Positions 1 to 8,711 of a stretch of 64,000 bases of DNA are shown here, piece after piece (the stretch's first letter is position 1; each line of letters starts with the position of its first letter). The stretch is from Frondihabitans sp. PhB188. GTDB taxonomy: Bacteria; Actinomycetota; Actinomycetes; Actinomycetales; Microbacteriaceae. A program made the position numbers and the translations under genes. The DNA lies in NCBI RefSeq assembly GCF_003752365.1, contig NZ_RJUO01000004.1, positions 472,355-536,354 of the forward strand, read 5' to 3'. The notes under the pieces were generated by a model that saw only the letters and a program-made list of their open reading frames with translations, was not told the origin of the DNA and ran no database searches.

Positions 1-334
1 ACGGCCTCTTCTTGAAGATGTTGACCATCGCGAGCACGAACCCGACGATGGCGCCGACGAGCATGAGCTGCGGAACCCACCAGCCGACGGCGGCGCCGGC
101 GAGAAGGACGACGAACGCGCCGAACGTCTTCGCGATGGTGTCTTCGTAGGTCATGCGGTCGGTCTGATCGGGCGACGCGCTGGGCTTGCTGTAGAGCTCC
201 TGGAGCTGCTCGGCCGTCATGTCGGCCTTCGCGAGCGACAGTCCGGCGTTCTGCTCCTGACGCCACTTGTTCAGGTCATTGCCGTTGTTCGAAAAGGCCG
301 GCGACTGACTGAAGCCGGGATTCGAGTGAGCCAT
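1..334 (-). CDS. Bax inhibitor-1/YccA family membrane protein (partial)
   Basis: Only the N-terminal 111 codons are present; the gene runs off the left edge. The start has a strong GGAGGA ribosome binding site 5 bases upstream of ATG. The first ~60 residues are polar (N- and Q-rich) and include a T-D-R-M-T-Y-E-D-T segment typical of actinobacterial YccA-like proteins. Two hydrophobic segments follow, at about residues 68-85 and 88-105. The family consists of multi-helix inner-membrane proteins of the BI-1 fold; its role in actinobacteria is poorly defined. The family call rests on this N-terminal pattern only. Confidence 0.72.
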   Translation of the reverse strand, partial: MAHSNPGFSQSPAFSNNGNDLNKWRQEQNAGLSLAKADMTAEQLQELYSKPSASPDQTDRMTYEDTIAKTFGAFVVLLAGAAVGWWVPQLMLVGAIVGFVLAMVNIFKKRP

Positions 335-522
335 TGGGTCCTCCGGGGATCCGTTGCTGGTGGGTGATGCAGTGGTGATCGGTGCGTGGTGATCGCTGAT
401 GCCTTGTTGAGCGTTCACTGTATCGGCACCTGTCGCGAGAGCCCTGAGAATATGCCTGATGAGAGGCTGATTCGCGAGAGGCGAACATGCACATCGTGCA
501 GAGTTGCGGCTCACAGTGCGGC

Positions 523-528
523 TAGCGT
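523..528 (+). promoter_or_regulatory. -10 box for a leaderless start (GDPD gene)
   Basis: TAGCGT lies 6 bases upstream of the GTG at 535. This spacing places the transcript start at or next to the start codon, and no Shine-Dalgarno sequence is present. Confidence 0.45.
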
Positions 529-534
529 TGACGC

Positions 535-1539
535 GTGAGCCACGAACCCCTCGTCATCGCCCACCGCGGAGCCAGCGGACACCGCCCGGAGCACGGCCTC
601 GACGCGTACCGTCTCGCGGTCGAGCTCGGCGCCGACGCGATCGAGCCCGACATCGTCGCGACCCGCGACGGCGTGCTGGTGCTGCGGCACGAGAACGAGA
701 TCTCCGGGACGACGGATGTGGGGCGGCGTTCCGAGTTCCTGCGCCTGAAGACCACGAAGGAGGTCGACGGAGCCGTGCAGACCGGATGGTTCACGGAGGA
801 CTTCACCTGGGCCGAGCTGTCGACGCTGCGCGTGCGCGAGAGGCTGCCGGAACTGCGCCCCGCCAGTGCGGCCCACGACGGGGAGGGCGGGATCCTGCGC
901 CTGAGCGACCTGCTCTCGCTTCTCGACGGCGATGAGGCCCGCGCCCGCGGGGTCGGGCTGGTGGCCGAGGTGAAGCACGCGACGTACTTCGACTCGATCG
1001 GCCTGCCGCTCGGCGAGCTCGTCGCGGCCGAGCTGGCTGCCGCGGGCTGGACGGACGACCCCCGCCTCACGTTCGAGAGCTTCGAGCGGACCGTTCTCGA
1101 CGACCTCCGCACCCGCGGCGCGGGCGGCAGCTACGTCTACCTGCTCGACGCCGAGGGAGCCGCCTACGACCTGGTCTCGCGCGACGGCTCCGCGGCCTCG
1201 ACGTACGCGTCTCAGCTGACCGCCGCCGGTCTCGACGGCCTCGCGTCGGGGCTCGACGGGATCTCAGTGCCGAAGAAGATGCTGCTCGGGCCGACCGGCG
1301 AGGCCGACCCGGCCCTGGTGGGCCTCGCTCACGCTCGAGGGCTAGCGATCTACACGTGGACCCTCCGCCCCGAGAACGCCTTCCTGGCCAAGTCGAACCG
1401 GTCGGGCGGCGCTCGCGCGGAGCACGGCGACTGGCGCACCGAGTTCTCCGAGATCGCCTCGACCGGCGTCGACGGGCTGTTCGCGGACTTCCCGGAGCTC
1501 GCCCGCGAGGCGCTCCGGACGGAGGTCTCCGTCGACTGA
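535..1539 (+). CDS. glycerophosphodiester phosphodiesterase
   Basis: A 334-residue protein that should hydrolyse glycerophosphodiesters to glycerol-3-phosphate and an alcohol. The family motif H-R-G-A-S-G is at residues 10-15. E37 and D39 in E-P-D and H52 in L-R-H-E fit the metal and catalytic residues of the TIM-barrel fold. No signal peptide is visible, so it is probably cytoplasmic. The start is GTG, probably leaderless because of the TAGCGT box just upstream. It may instead act on other phosphodiesters; substrate choice cannot be read from the sequence. It is followed after 37 bases by pcrA in the same direction. Confidence 0.88.
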   Translation: MSHEPLVIAHRGASGHRPEHGLDAYRLAVELGADAIEPDIVATRDGVLVLRHENEISGTTDVGRRSEFLRLKTTKEVDGAVQTGWFTEDFTWAELSTLRVRERLPELRPASAAHDGEGGILRLSDLLSLLDGDEARARGVGLVAEVKHATYFDSIGLPLGELVAAELAAAGWTDDPRLTFESFERTVLDDLRTRGAGGSYVYLLDAEGAAYDLVSRDGSAASTYASQLTAAGLDGLASGLDGISVPKKMLLGPTGEADPALVGLAHARGLAIYTWTLRPENAFLAKSNRSGGARAEHGDWRTEFSEIASTGVDGLFADFPELAREALRTEVSVD

Positions 1540-1576
1540 GGTCGATGTCGGTGGCGGCGCTTAAGCTTGTCGGATC

Positions 1577-4054
1577 ATGACGATAGTGCTCGAGCCCTTC
1601 GACAACTCCGGCGAGAACCAGGCCGGCGACAGCGGTGCTCCGCGCGCCTCGTTCTCGGAGCGCCTGGTCGCAGGGCTGAACCCGCAGCAGCGCGAGGCGG
1701 TCGAGTACCGCGGCCAGTCGCTCTTGATCGTGGCGGGCGCAGGATCCGGCAAGACCAGCGTGCTGACCCGCCGTATCGCGGGACTGATTGACTCCCGCGA
1801 GGCCTGGCCCAGCCAGATCCTGGCCATCACATTCACCAACAAGGCCGCCGCCGAGATGCGCGAGCGAGTCGCGGCGTTGATCGGGCAGTCGTCCGAGGGA
1901 ATGTGGATCTCGACGTTCCACTCCGCCTGCGTCCGCATCCTCCGCCGCGAGGCCGAGCAGTTCGGCTTCACGAAGAGCTTCACCATCTACGACAGCGCCG
2001 ACTCGCGCGCGCTGCTCAAGCGGATCATCAAGGAGCTCGACGCCGACAGCCTCGGCTTCACCGTCAGTCAGGCCTCGGGCAGGATCTCGAAGCTCAAGAA
2101 CGAGCTGAGCGACGTCGAGAGCTACTCGCGGCAGATCAACATGGGCGACCCGCAGGAGGTCATGTTCCTCGAGATCTTCCGCCAGTACACGCGGGAGCTC
2201 CAGCGGGCGAACGCGTTCGACTTCGATGACCTGATCGCGCAGACCGTCTACCTGTTCCGCGCCTTCCCGCATGTGGCGGCCGTCTACCAGCGCCGATTCA
2301 GGCACATCCTCGTCGACGAGTACCAGGACACCAACCACGCCCAGTACGCGCTCATCCGCGAACTGACCCGACCCGTCGATCCCGAGCACGTCGACGAACT
2401 GGAGCGCGGCGGCCAGTTCGTCGCGACGCTGAAGGACGGCAGCGGGAGGATCCCCGGCGCCTCGCTCACCGTCGTCGGCGACTCCGACCAGTCGATCTAC
2501 GCGTTCCGCGGAGCCGACATCCGCAACATCACCGAGTTCGAGCACGATTTCCCGCACTCGAAGGTGATTCTGCTCGAGCAGAACTACCGCTCCACCCAGA
2601 ACATCCTCGACGCGGCGAACTCGGTCATCGCCAACAACTTCGACCGGCAGGCCAAGAACCTGTTCACGACGGTCGGGTCGGGCGACAAGATCGTCGGGTT
2701 CACGGGCTACACCGGCCACGACGAGGCGCAGTTCGTCGCCGACGAGATCCAGGCGCTCCACGACCAGGGGACCGCCTTCAAAGACGTCGCGGTCTTCTAC
2801 CGGACCAACTCGCAGACCCGCGCGCTGGAGGAGATCTTCATCCGATCCGCCATCCCGTACCGGGTGCTCGGCGGCACGAAGTTCTATGAGCGCGCCGAGA
2901 TCAAGGACGCCATGGCGTACCTCATCTCGGTTGCCAACCCGGCCGATCCGATGGCGCTCCGTCGCATCATGAACACGCCGAAGCGCGGCATCGGCCCCGC
3001 GACCGAGACGGCGCTGCAGCGCTACGCCGACACGAACGAGGTCGGCCTCCGCGACGCCATGCGGAATGCGGGCGAGCTCGGTCTCGGGCCCAAGGTGACG
3101 GGCGCGATCACGGGACTGGCCAAGCTGCTCGACGACGTCAGTGCGACGTCGGCAACCGATCCCGTGAGCGACGTCCTCACCGCGCTCATCGAGGGAAGCG
3201 GCCTCGTGGCGGCCCTCCGCGCATCGCGCGACCCGCAAGACGAAGCGCGCGCCGAGAATATCGAGGAGCTCGTCGCCGTCACGCGCGAGTTCCAGAAGAA
3301 CAACCCCGAGGGCACGCTCCTCGACTTCCTCACGGAGGTCACGCTGGTCGCCGCGGCTGACGATCTCGACGACACCAGCGGCACCGTCTCGCTGATGACC
3401 CTTCACACCGCCAAGGGTCTGGAGTACGAGGCGGTGTTCCTGACCGGGGTCGAGGAAGACCTGCTCCCGCACCGCATGTCGGCGTCCGAGCCCGGCGGCC
3501 CGGCCGAGGAGCGTCGTCTCTTCTATGTCGGCATCACGCGCGCTCGTAAGAACCTCTACCTGTCGCTGGCCATGACCCGCGCGCAGTTCGGCGAGGTCAA
3601 TGTCGCGATGCCCTCTCGCTACCTCCAGGAGATCCCCGCCGAGCTCATCGACTGGAAGCAGTCGCCCGGCATGGCCAACAGCCGGGGCGGCACGCAGCCG
3701 CGGGCCCTCAATGCGTCCCGCGACGGCGGATTCACCGACCGGGGCTTCGGCGGCCGACCGAGGTCGGGCGGCATGAGCGGCGGCGGCGGCATGGGCGGCG
3801 GCAGCTACGACCGGGCAGCCGCGGCAGCCAAGACGCGCCCCAAGACCGAGTGGACCAACCGCGTCACCGGCACCGTCCGCGACAACGGCGACCTCGAGCT
3901 CGAGGCCGGCGACCGCATCATGCACGTCGACTTCGGCGAGGGCAGGGTCGTGGCCGTCACCGGCAACGGGCCGCGACGCATCGCCGAGGTGCAGTTCGAC
4001 GAGTCGGGGCGCAAGAAGCTGCTCATCAAGGTCGCGCCGATCACAAAGCTCTAG
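1577..4054 (+). CDS. pcrA: ATP-dependent DNA helicase PcrA/UvrD
   Basis: An 825-residue superfamily 1A helicase, a 3'-5' translocase for DNA repair and transcription-coupled processes. Visible motifs are the Q motif L-N-P-Q-Q-R-E (34-40), Walker A A-G-A-G-S-G-K-T (53-60), D-E-Y-Q-D-T (247-252), G-D-S-D-Q-S-I-Y-A-F-R-G, and V-G-I-T-R-A-R near the end of the motor core. The last ~170 residues are a Gly/Arg/Ser-rich linker plus a small C-terminal domain (G-D-R-I-M-H-V-D-F-G-E-G-R-V), as in PcrA proteins whose tail contacts RNA polymerase. TAAGCT sits 9 bases upstream of the ATG, so the leader is very short or absent. UvrD1 is an alternative name for the same family. Confidence 0.95.
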   Translation: MTIVLEPFDNSGENQAGDSGAPRASFSERLVAGLNPQQREAVEYRGQSLLIVAGAGSGKTSVLTRRIAGLIDSREAWPSQILAITFTNKAAAEMRERVAALIGQSSEGMWISTFHSACVRILRREAEQFGFTKSFTIYDSADSRALLKRIIKELDADSLGFTVSQASGRISKLKNELSDVESYSRQINMGDPQEVMFLEIFRQYTRELQRANAFDFDDLIAQTVYLFRAFPHVAAVYQRRFRHILVDEYQDTNHAQYALIRELTRPVDPEHVDELERGGQFVATLKDGSGRIPGASLTVVGDSDQSIYAFRGADIRNITEFEHDFPHSKVILLEQNYRSTQNILDAANSVIANNFDRQAKNLFTTVGSGDKIVGFTGYTGHDEAQFVADEIQALHDQGTAFKDVAVFYRTNSQTRALEEIFIRSAIPYRVLGGTKFYERAEIKDAMAYLISVANPADPMALRRIMNTPKRGIGPATETALQRYADTNEVGLRDAMRNAGELGLGPKVTGAITGLAKLLDDVSATSATDPVSDVLTALIEGSGLVAALRASRDPQDEARAENIEELVAVTREFQKNNPEGTLLDFLTEVTLVAAADDLDDTSGTVSLMTLHTAKGLEYEAVFLTGVEEDLLPHRMSASEPGGPAEERRLFYVGITRARKNLYLSLAMTRAQFGEVNVAMPSRYLQEIPAELIDWKQSPGMANSRGGTQPRALNASRDGGFTDRGFGGRPRSGGMSGGGGMGGGSYDRAAAAAKTRPKTEWTNRVTGTVRDNGDLELEAGDRIMHVDFGEGRVVAVTGNGPRRIAEVQFDESGRKKLLIKVAPITKL

Positions 4055-4107
4055 GGCGACGTGCCCTCCCGGGCCGTGTTCCCGGGGGCCGCGTCCGGAC
4101 TCGCCGC

Positions 4108-6111
4108 TCACAGCGCGTCCATGACGTCGGCCTCGAGCGCCCGGCGGTCTCGGACCCTCCGGATGAGACGCACCGCTGCCAGGGCGAGGGTGCCGAGCAG
4201 GAGGGTGCCCGCGCCGGCGGCCGCGATCGGAGCGGCGCCGACGCTGCCGGTGAAGGCCAGCAGACGCGGGGGAGCGGGAGACTCCGGCGTCGGCGGCACC
4301 GCCGCGGTCGGCGTCGAGGGCGTCTCGGTCATCGGGGGAGTGACCGGAACCGGCGGAGTGACCGTGACACGCGGTGTCGGGGGAGCAGTGGGGGTCTCCG
4401 GTGTCGACGGCTCGTCGATCGCGAAGGACTCGTCGTCGTGCGCGAGCAGGTCGGCGAAGGCCGGAACCTCCTGCGAGCCGTCCTCGCGCGGGGCAGACCC
4501 CTCTGACCGGAAGACGTAGACGTAGTGCCCCGGCTCGGACGCATCGATGCACGGCGACCGGTAGGTCCCGTCAGCGGAGACGACCGTCTGGGCACGACCG
4601 GCCACCGGGTGCGACTCGAGGTCGCCCAGGTCGGTGCCCTCCGCCGGCGCCTCGGAGAACGGGCCGAGCAGGAGGGACTCCACAGGCACGTCGACGCCGG
4701 GAAATCCGTCGGCGATGAGGGTGTCGGGGACGCAGGCGCCCGGCTCGTGACTGGAGCCGTCGACGGTCGTCCTGATGGTGGGTGCCGAGGGGACGAACGA
4801 CACCTCGGTGGCCGTCGCGAACGCCGACCTCCAGGCACCGACGCGGTCACGGCCCTTGGCGATCGGAGTGTCGGCAGGGTCGATCGACTCGACCCAGACG
4901 AAGTAGCCGGACGACGGCAGGGTGCACTCCTTGGTCCGGTACACGCCCGGCCCGTTCTGCACCTTCGTCGCGACGGCGCACACGACCGGCGCATCGGACG
5001 GCCAGGTCGACGACCGCTTCGGCTGCGTGGCGAACGGGCCGAGCAGGGTGCTCCGGACAGTCACCGGGATCGGCTTCGTCGTGCCGGCGGCCGCGTAGAC
5101 GCCCCACTCGGTGAGCTGGTCGACGACGGGCTTGACCGAGACGGTCAGCTTGTCGGTGATCTCGGCGCCGGCCTCCGCGCTGGCCGCGCTCGTCGCCGTG
5201 ACCACGCGGGGGGAGAACGGGCGGGGGGACACCGCGGTTGCCGTCGTGCTCTTCGTCGCCGTGGTGGTGGGCGCGGTCGTGAAGAGGAGCTTCTGGGTTC
5301 CTGCGCCGCTCGACCCCACGGTGACCGTCGACCGGTACGGCAGATCGCCGAACGAGACGGTCGCCCTGACGGTGTTCGTCGGGCCGAAGCCCGTGGCGCG
5401 GATGGTCTGGCTGCGCCCGTTCGCAACCGACTTGGACGTTGCCTGCCCGGTGCCGAACTTCGCTCCGGCCAGCGTGATCGTGCCGGAGTGCGTCCCGGCC
5501 GCGACCCGTGCCGTGCCGCCTTTCGACAGGGTCGTCGTCAGACCGGAGGCGACAGTCCCCGTGCCGGTCGCGCCGAGCTTCAGTGTCACGGTCGCGGCCA
5601 CGGCCGTCGTGGCCTCGGCCGCTGCGCGCGCGATGAACGTGTGCGCCTTGGCTAGGACGGCATCGCGGCTGCCGTTGGCCCGGCCGGCGTAGTAGCTCAG
5701 GGTGCGGCCGTCGAGGCCGGTGATCGACCAGACAGCGAGCTGAGCGGCCGCAGCGGTGTCGGCGTTGGTCGTCCCCGCCCAGGTGCGCGAGATGAATGCC
5801 AACTTCGCCAGGTCGGTGGCGCTCAGGCCGAGACCCGGAGGGTCGGTCGAGAGCACGTAGTCGTGGCCGACGGGCGAGGCCTTGCCGACTTCGAGGCAGA
5901 ACGCGAAGCGCCCGTCGGCGAGCCGGTAGGTGCCGAGCCACGAGGTGCCGTCGCCGGCCCAGAGGTGGCCGCGGCCATGGCCGGTGGACTGGAGCGCCTG
6001 CGCGGTCGTAACGGGTGAAAGGGTGACGATCGCCGCCAGGACGGCGATCAGGAGGACGAGGACACGGAGGGGGCGGCGGGAGGAGCGCTGTGGCGCGGCG
6101 AGCTGGTTCAT
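4108..6111 (-). CDS. thioester-domain surface protein with LAFTG sorting signal
   Basis: A 667-residue secreted protein. An N-terminal signal sequence (R-R-P-L-R then ~20 hydrophobic residues, ending near A-Q-A) precedes a domain with F-C-L-E at Cys72 and A-A-Q-L-A-V-W at Gln124. This Cys/Gln pattern is that of thioester domains, in which the two side chains form an internal bond that can attach covalently to host or surface amines. Ala/Thr/Val-rich, probably beta-sandwich, repeats follow. The C-terminus has a Pro/Thr-rich stalk, L-A-F-T-G, a hydrophobic helix and R-R-V-R-D-R-R, matching a LAXTG-type signal of class E sortases. No sortase gene is in the window. The ATG at 6109-6111 lacks a clear ribosome binding site, so the start is uncertain. 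Confidence 0.7.
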   Translation of the reverse strand: MNQLAAPQRSSRRPLRVLVLLIAVLAAIVTLSPVTTAQALQSTGHGRGHLWAGDGTSWLGTYRLADGRFAFCLEVGKASPVGHDYVLSTDPPGLGLSATDLAKLAFISRTWAGTTNADTAAAAQLAVWSITGLDGRTLSYYAGRANGSRDAVLAKAHTFIARAAAEATTAVAATVTLKLGATGTGTVASGLTTTLSKGGTARVAAGTHSGTITLAGAKFGTGQATSKSVANGRSQTIRATGFGPTNTVRATVSFGDLPYRSTVTVGSSGAGTQKLLFTTAPTTTATKSTTATAVSPRPFSPRVVTATSAASAEAGAEITDKLTVSVKPVVDQLTEWGVYAAAGTTKPIPVTVRSTLLGPFATQPKRSSTWPSDAPVVCAVATKVQNGPGVYRTKECTLPSSGYFVWVESIDPADTPIAKGRDRVGAWRSAFATATEVSFVPSAPTIRTTVDGSSHEPGACVPDTLIADGFPGVDVPVESLLLGPFSEAPAEGTDLGDLESHPVAGRAQTVVSADGTYRSPCIDASEPGHYVYVFRSEGSAPREDGSQEVPAFADLLAHDDESFAIDEPSTPETPTAPPTPRVTVTPPVPVTPPMTETPSTPTAAVPPTPESPAPPRLLAFTGSVGAAPIAAAGAGTLLLGTLALAAVRLIRRVRDRRALEADVMDAL

Positions 6112-6280
6112 GGCACCGACGATGCGGCAACCAGCGGATGCGCCGCGGGCCGCAGGAGGTATCTGTGGATGACTCCTCGGGTCCTGCGCCTGTGGAGAGG
6201 AGGAGGTGAGCTGTCTCCACAGGCACGCCCTCGAGTCGGGCCCGCCCGAGGCCGAGGCGCTAGGCTGACTCCGGCCCGAA

Positions 6281-6308
6281 TGTCTCGATGTCGAGAGAGA
6301 TCGAGACA
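6281..6308. promoter_or_regulatory. palindromic operator candidate upstream of sucCD
   Basis: An inverted repeat TGTCTCGAT / ATCGAGACA lies about 85 bases upstream of sucC. It contains the perfect 14-bp palindrome TCTCGATGTCGAGA at 6283-6296. That palindrome differs from the one upstream of icd (27368-27381) only by symmetric C/T and G/A changes, giving the shared form TCTYGATRTCRAGA. A common repressor for TCA-cycle genes is inferred. Confidence 0.5.
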
Positions 6309-6391
6309 GAATCCTCAGCGGCCCCGGCACGCCACAAGCGTGTTTTGGCAAGCTGAGTTCGACGCGCAGCGATGCGGATTGGAAGAACAGC

Positions 6392-7570
6392 GTGGATCTT
6401 TTCGAGTACCAGGCCAGAGACCTCTTCGAGGCCTACGGCGTCCCGGTCCTGCCGGGCATCATCGCCGACACCGCCGAGGAGGCGAAGGCGGCCGCCGAGA
6501 AGATCGGCGGAGTGACCGTCGTCAAGGCGCAGGTCAAGGCGGGCGGCCGCGGCAAGGCCGGAGGCGTCAAGGTCGCCAAGACCGCCGACGACGCATACAG
6601 TGCCGCCGAGGCGATCCTGGGCCTGGACATCAAAGGCCACACGGTCAAGCGCGTGATGATCGCCGGCGGCGCGCAGATCAAGCAGGAGTTCTACTTCTCG
6701 GTCCTGCTCGACCGGGCGAACCGCTCGTACCTGTCGCTCTGCAGCGTCGAGGGCGGAATGGAGATCGAAGAGCTGGCCGTCGAGCGTCCCGAGGCGCTGG
6801 CGCGCGTCGAGGTCGACCCGCTGACCGGCATCGACCTCGAGAAGGCCGTCGCGATCGCGAAGGCCGGCGGCTTCCCCGACGACCTCGTCGAGAAGGTCGC
6901 GCCCGTGCTCGTCAAGCTGTACGACGTCTACAAGGGCGAAGACGCGAGCCTGGTCGAGGTGAACCCGCTCGTACTCACCGAGCAGGGCGACATCGTCGCC
7001 CTGGACGGCAAGGTCTCGATCGACGAGAACGCCGACTTCCGGCACCCCGGTCACGCCGAGCTCGAGGACGCCACTGCTGCCGACCCGCTCGAGGCGAAGG
7101 CCAAGGCCGCAGGCCTCAACTACGTGAAGCTCGACGGCGAGGTCGGCATCATCGGCAACGGCGCCGGCCTCGTGATGTCGACGCTCGACGTCGTCGCCTA
7201 CGCGGGTGAGAAGCACGGCGGCGTCAAGCCCGCCAACTTCCTCGACATCGGCGGCGGAGCCTCGGCCGAGGTCATGGCGAACGGCCTCGACGTGATCCTC
7301 GGAGACGAGCAGGTCAAGAGCGTCTTCGTCAACGTCTTCGGCGGCATCACCGCCTGCGACGCGGTCGCGAACGGCATCGTCGCGGCTCTCGGAATGCTCG
7401 GCGACGCCGCCACCAAGCCGCTCGTCGTGCGCCTCGACGGCAACAACGTCGACGAGGGGCGCCGCATCCTCGCCCAGGCGAACCACCCGCTCGTCACCGT
7501 CGTCGCCACCATGGACGAAGCCGCCGACAAGGCGGCCGAGCTGGCCTCCGCCGCCGCGGTCGAGAAGTAA
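6392..7570 (+). CDS. sucC: succinate-CoA ligase (ADP-forming) subunit beta
   Basis: A 392-residue ATP-grasp subunit that binds nucleotide and succinate in the TCA cycle. It begins with the family-typical [26 protein letters not shown] is the ATP-binding glycine-rich segment and the C-terminal domain carries G-G-I-T-A-C-D. The GTG start has a GGAAG ribosome binding site 8 bases upstream. sucD follows after 13 bases, clearly one operon. The upstream ~280 bases carry a palindromic operator candidate and the divergent surface-protein gene. Confidence 0.97.
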   Translation: MDLFEYQARDLFEAYGVPVLPGIIADTAEEAKAAAEKIGGVTVVKAQVKAGGRGKAGGVKVAKTADDAYSAAEAILGLDIKGHTVKRVMIAGGAQIKQEFYFSVLLDRANRSYLSLCSVEGGMEIEELAVERPEALARVEVDPLTGIDLEKAVAIAKAGGFPDDLVEKVAPVLVKLYDVYKGEDASLVEVNPLVLTEQGDIVALDGKVSIDENADFRHPGHAELEDATAADPLEAKAKAAGLNYVKLDGEVGIIGNGAGLVMSTLDVVAYAGEKHGGVKPANFLDIGGGASAEVMANGLDVILGDEQVKSVFVNVFGGITACDAVANGIVAALGMLGDAATKPLVVRLDGNNVDEGRRILAQANHPLVTVVATMDEAADKAAELASAAAVEK

Positions 7571-7583
7571 GGAACAGCAACCA

Positions 7584-8477
7584 ATGTCGATCTTCCTCAC
7601 CAAAGACAGCAAGGTCATCGTCCAGGGCATCACGGGCGGCGAGGGCACGAAGCACACCGCGCTCATGCTGAAGGCCGGAACCCAGGTCGTCGGCGGCGTG
7701 AACGCCCGCAAGGCCGGCACGACCGTCACGCACGGCGATGTCGAGCTCCCCGTCTTCGGCACGGTCACCGAGGCCATCGAGACGACCGGGGCCGACGTCT
7801 CGATCGTCTTCGTTCCCCCGGCCTTCGCCAAGGACGCGGTCGTCGAGGCCATCGAGGCGGGCATCCCGCTCGTCGTCGTCATCACGGAGGGCATTCCGGC
7901 GCAGGATGCCGCCGAGTTCTGGGCGCTCGCCAAGTCGAGGGGCGGCACGACCCGCATCATCGGCCCGAACTGCCCCGGCATCATCACTCCCGGCGAGTCC
8001 CTCGTCGGCATCACTCCCAACAACATCACCGGCAAGGGGCCGATCGGCCTCGTGTCGAAGTCGGGAACCCTGACCTATCAGATGATGTTCGAGCTGCGCG
8101 ACCTCGGCTTCTCGACCGCCATCGGCATCGGCGGCGACCCCGTCATCGGCACGACGCACATCGATGCGCTCGCCGCGTTCGAGGCCGACCCCGAGACCCG
8201 TGCGATCGTCATGATCGGCGAGATCGGCGGCGACGCCGAGGAGCGCGCCGCCGACTACATCAAGGCCAACGTCACGAAGCCGGTCGTCGGCTACGTCGCC
8301 GGCTTCACGGCTCCGGAGGGCAAGACCATGGGCCACGCGGGTGCGATCGTGTCCGGCTCGGCGGGCACCGCCCAGGCCAAGAAGGAGGCCCTCGAGGCCG
8401 CGGGTGTCAAGGTCGGCAAGACGCCGAGCGAGACTGCTGCGCTGCTGCGCGAGGTGTTCAGGGAGCTCGCTAGCTGA
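7584..8477 (+). CDS. sucD: succinate-CoA ligase subunit alpha
   Basis: A 297-residue partner of sucC. The N-terminal Rossmann-like CoA-binding domain has Q-G-I-T-G-G-E-G near residue 15. The phosphohistidine segment M-G-H-A-G-A-I-V places the active His at residue 251. With SucC it interconverts succinyl-CoA and succinate with ATP formation. The last codons (E-L-A-S-stop) are repeated twice more in tandem immediately downstream as part of a 33-bp repeat. Two stem-loops, one a likely terminator, follow before the next gene. Confidence 0.97.
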   Translation: MSIFLTKDSKVIVQGITGGEGTKHTALMLKAGTQVVGGVNARKAGTTVTHGDVELPVFGTVTEAIETTGADVSIVFVPPAFAKDAVVEAIEAGIPLVVVITEGIPAQDAAEFWALAKSRGGTTRIIGPNCPGIITPGESLVGITPNNITGKGPIGLVSKSGTLTYQMMFELRDLGFSTAIGIGGDPVIGTTHIDALAAFEADPETRAIVMIGEIGGDAEERAADYIKANVTKPVVGYVAGFTAPEGKTMGHAGAIVSGSAGTAQAKKEALEAAGVKVGKTPSETAALLREVFRELAS

Positions 8478-8550
8478 ACCAGAGGGTACGGCGGCGAGCT
8501 CGCGAGCTGAACCAGAGGGCTCGGTGGCGAGCTCGCTAGCTGAACCAAAG
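8463..8550. repeat. 33-bp tandem repeat copying the sucD 3' end
   Basis: Three copies start at 8463, 8496 and 8529, exactly 33 bases apart. The shared core is GAGCTCGC(T/G)AGCTGAACCA. The first copy contains the final sucD codons and stop; the others lie in non-coding DNA and retain a TGA at the same place. Confidence 0.85.
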
Positions 8551-8582
8551 CGCGCGGCCGCGGGCCTTTAGCCGCTGCGCCA

Positions 8583-8634
8583 CCGTTTTCGCACTCGGAC
8601 GCCGGTTGTCGCCGGTGTCGCCGTGCGAAAGCGG
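8583..8634. repeat. long stem-loop downstream of sucCD
   Basis: Arms at 8583-8594 (CCGTTTTCGCAC) and 8623-8634 (GTGCGAAAGCGG) pair over 12 bases with one G-T wobble. A smaller inner GAC-CCGG/CCGG-GTC pairing is possible. It lies directly before the likely terminator and could be part of a bipartite 3'-end structure. Confidence 0.45.
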
Positions 8635-8643
8635 CGACTTCCT

Positions 8644-8678
8644 GAAGGGTCGCTCCGCCGTCGGCGGGGCGGCCCTTC
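8644..8678 (+). terminator. stem-loop terminator after sucCD
   Basis: A 16-bp stem (arms 8644-8659 and 8663-8678) with a 3-base loop. Its only non-Watson-Crick pairs are two that become G-U in + strand RNA. No T-run follows, as is common for actinobacterial terminators. Confidence 0.6.
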
Positions 8679-8711
8679 GGCGTCGGCGGCCGCCGGTACA
8701 GTCATCGCCGT

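Noticed and set aside
1067-4552. Minus-strand open frame of more than 1100 codons
   Set aside because: It is antisense to the glycerophosphodiesterase and pcrA genes. Its Arg/Gly/Asp-rich translation has no motif and results from GC-rich codon bias.
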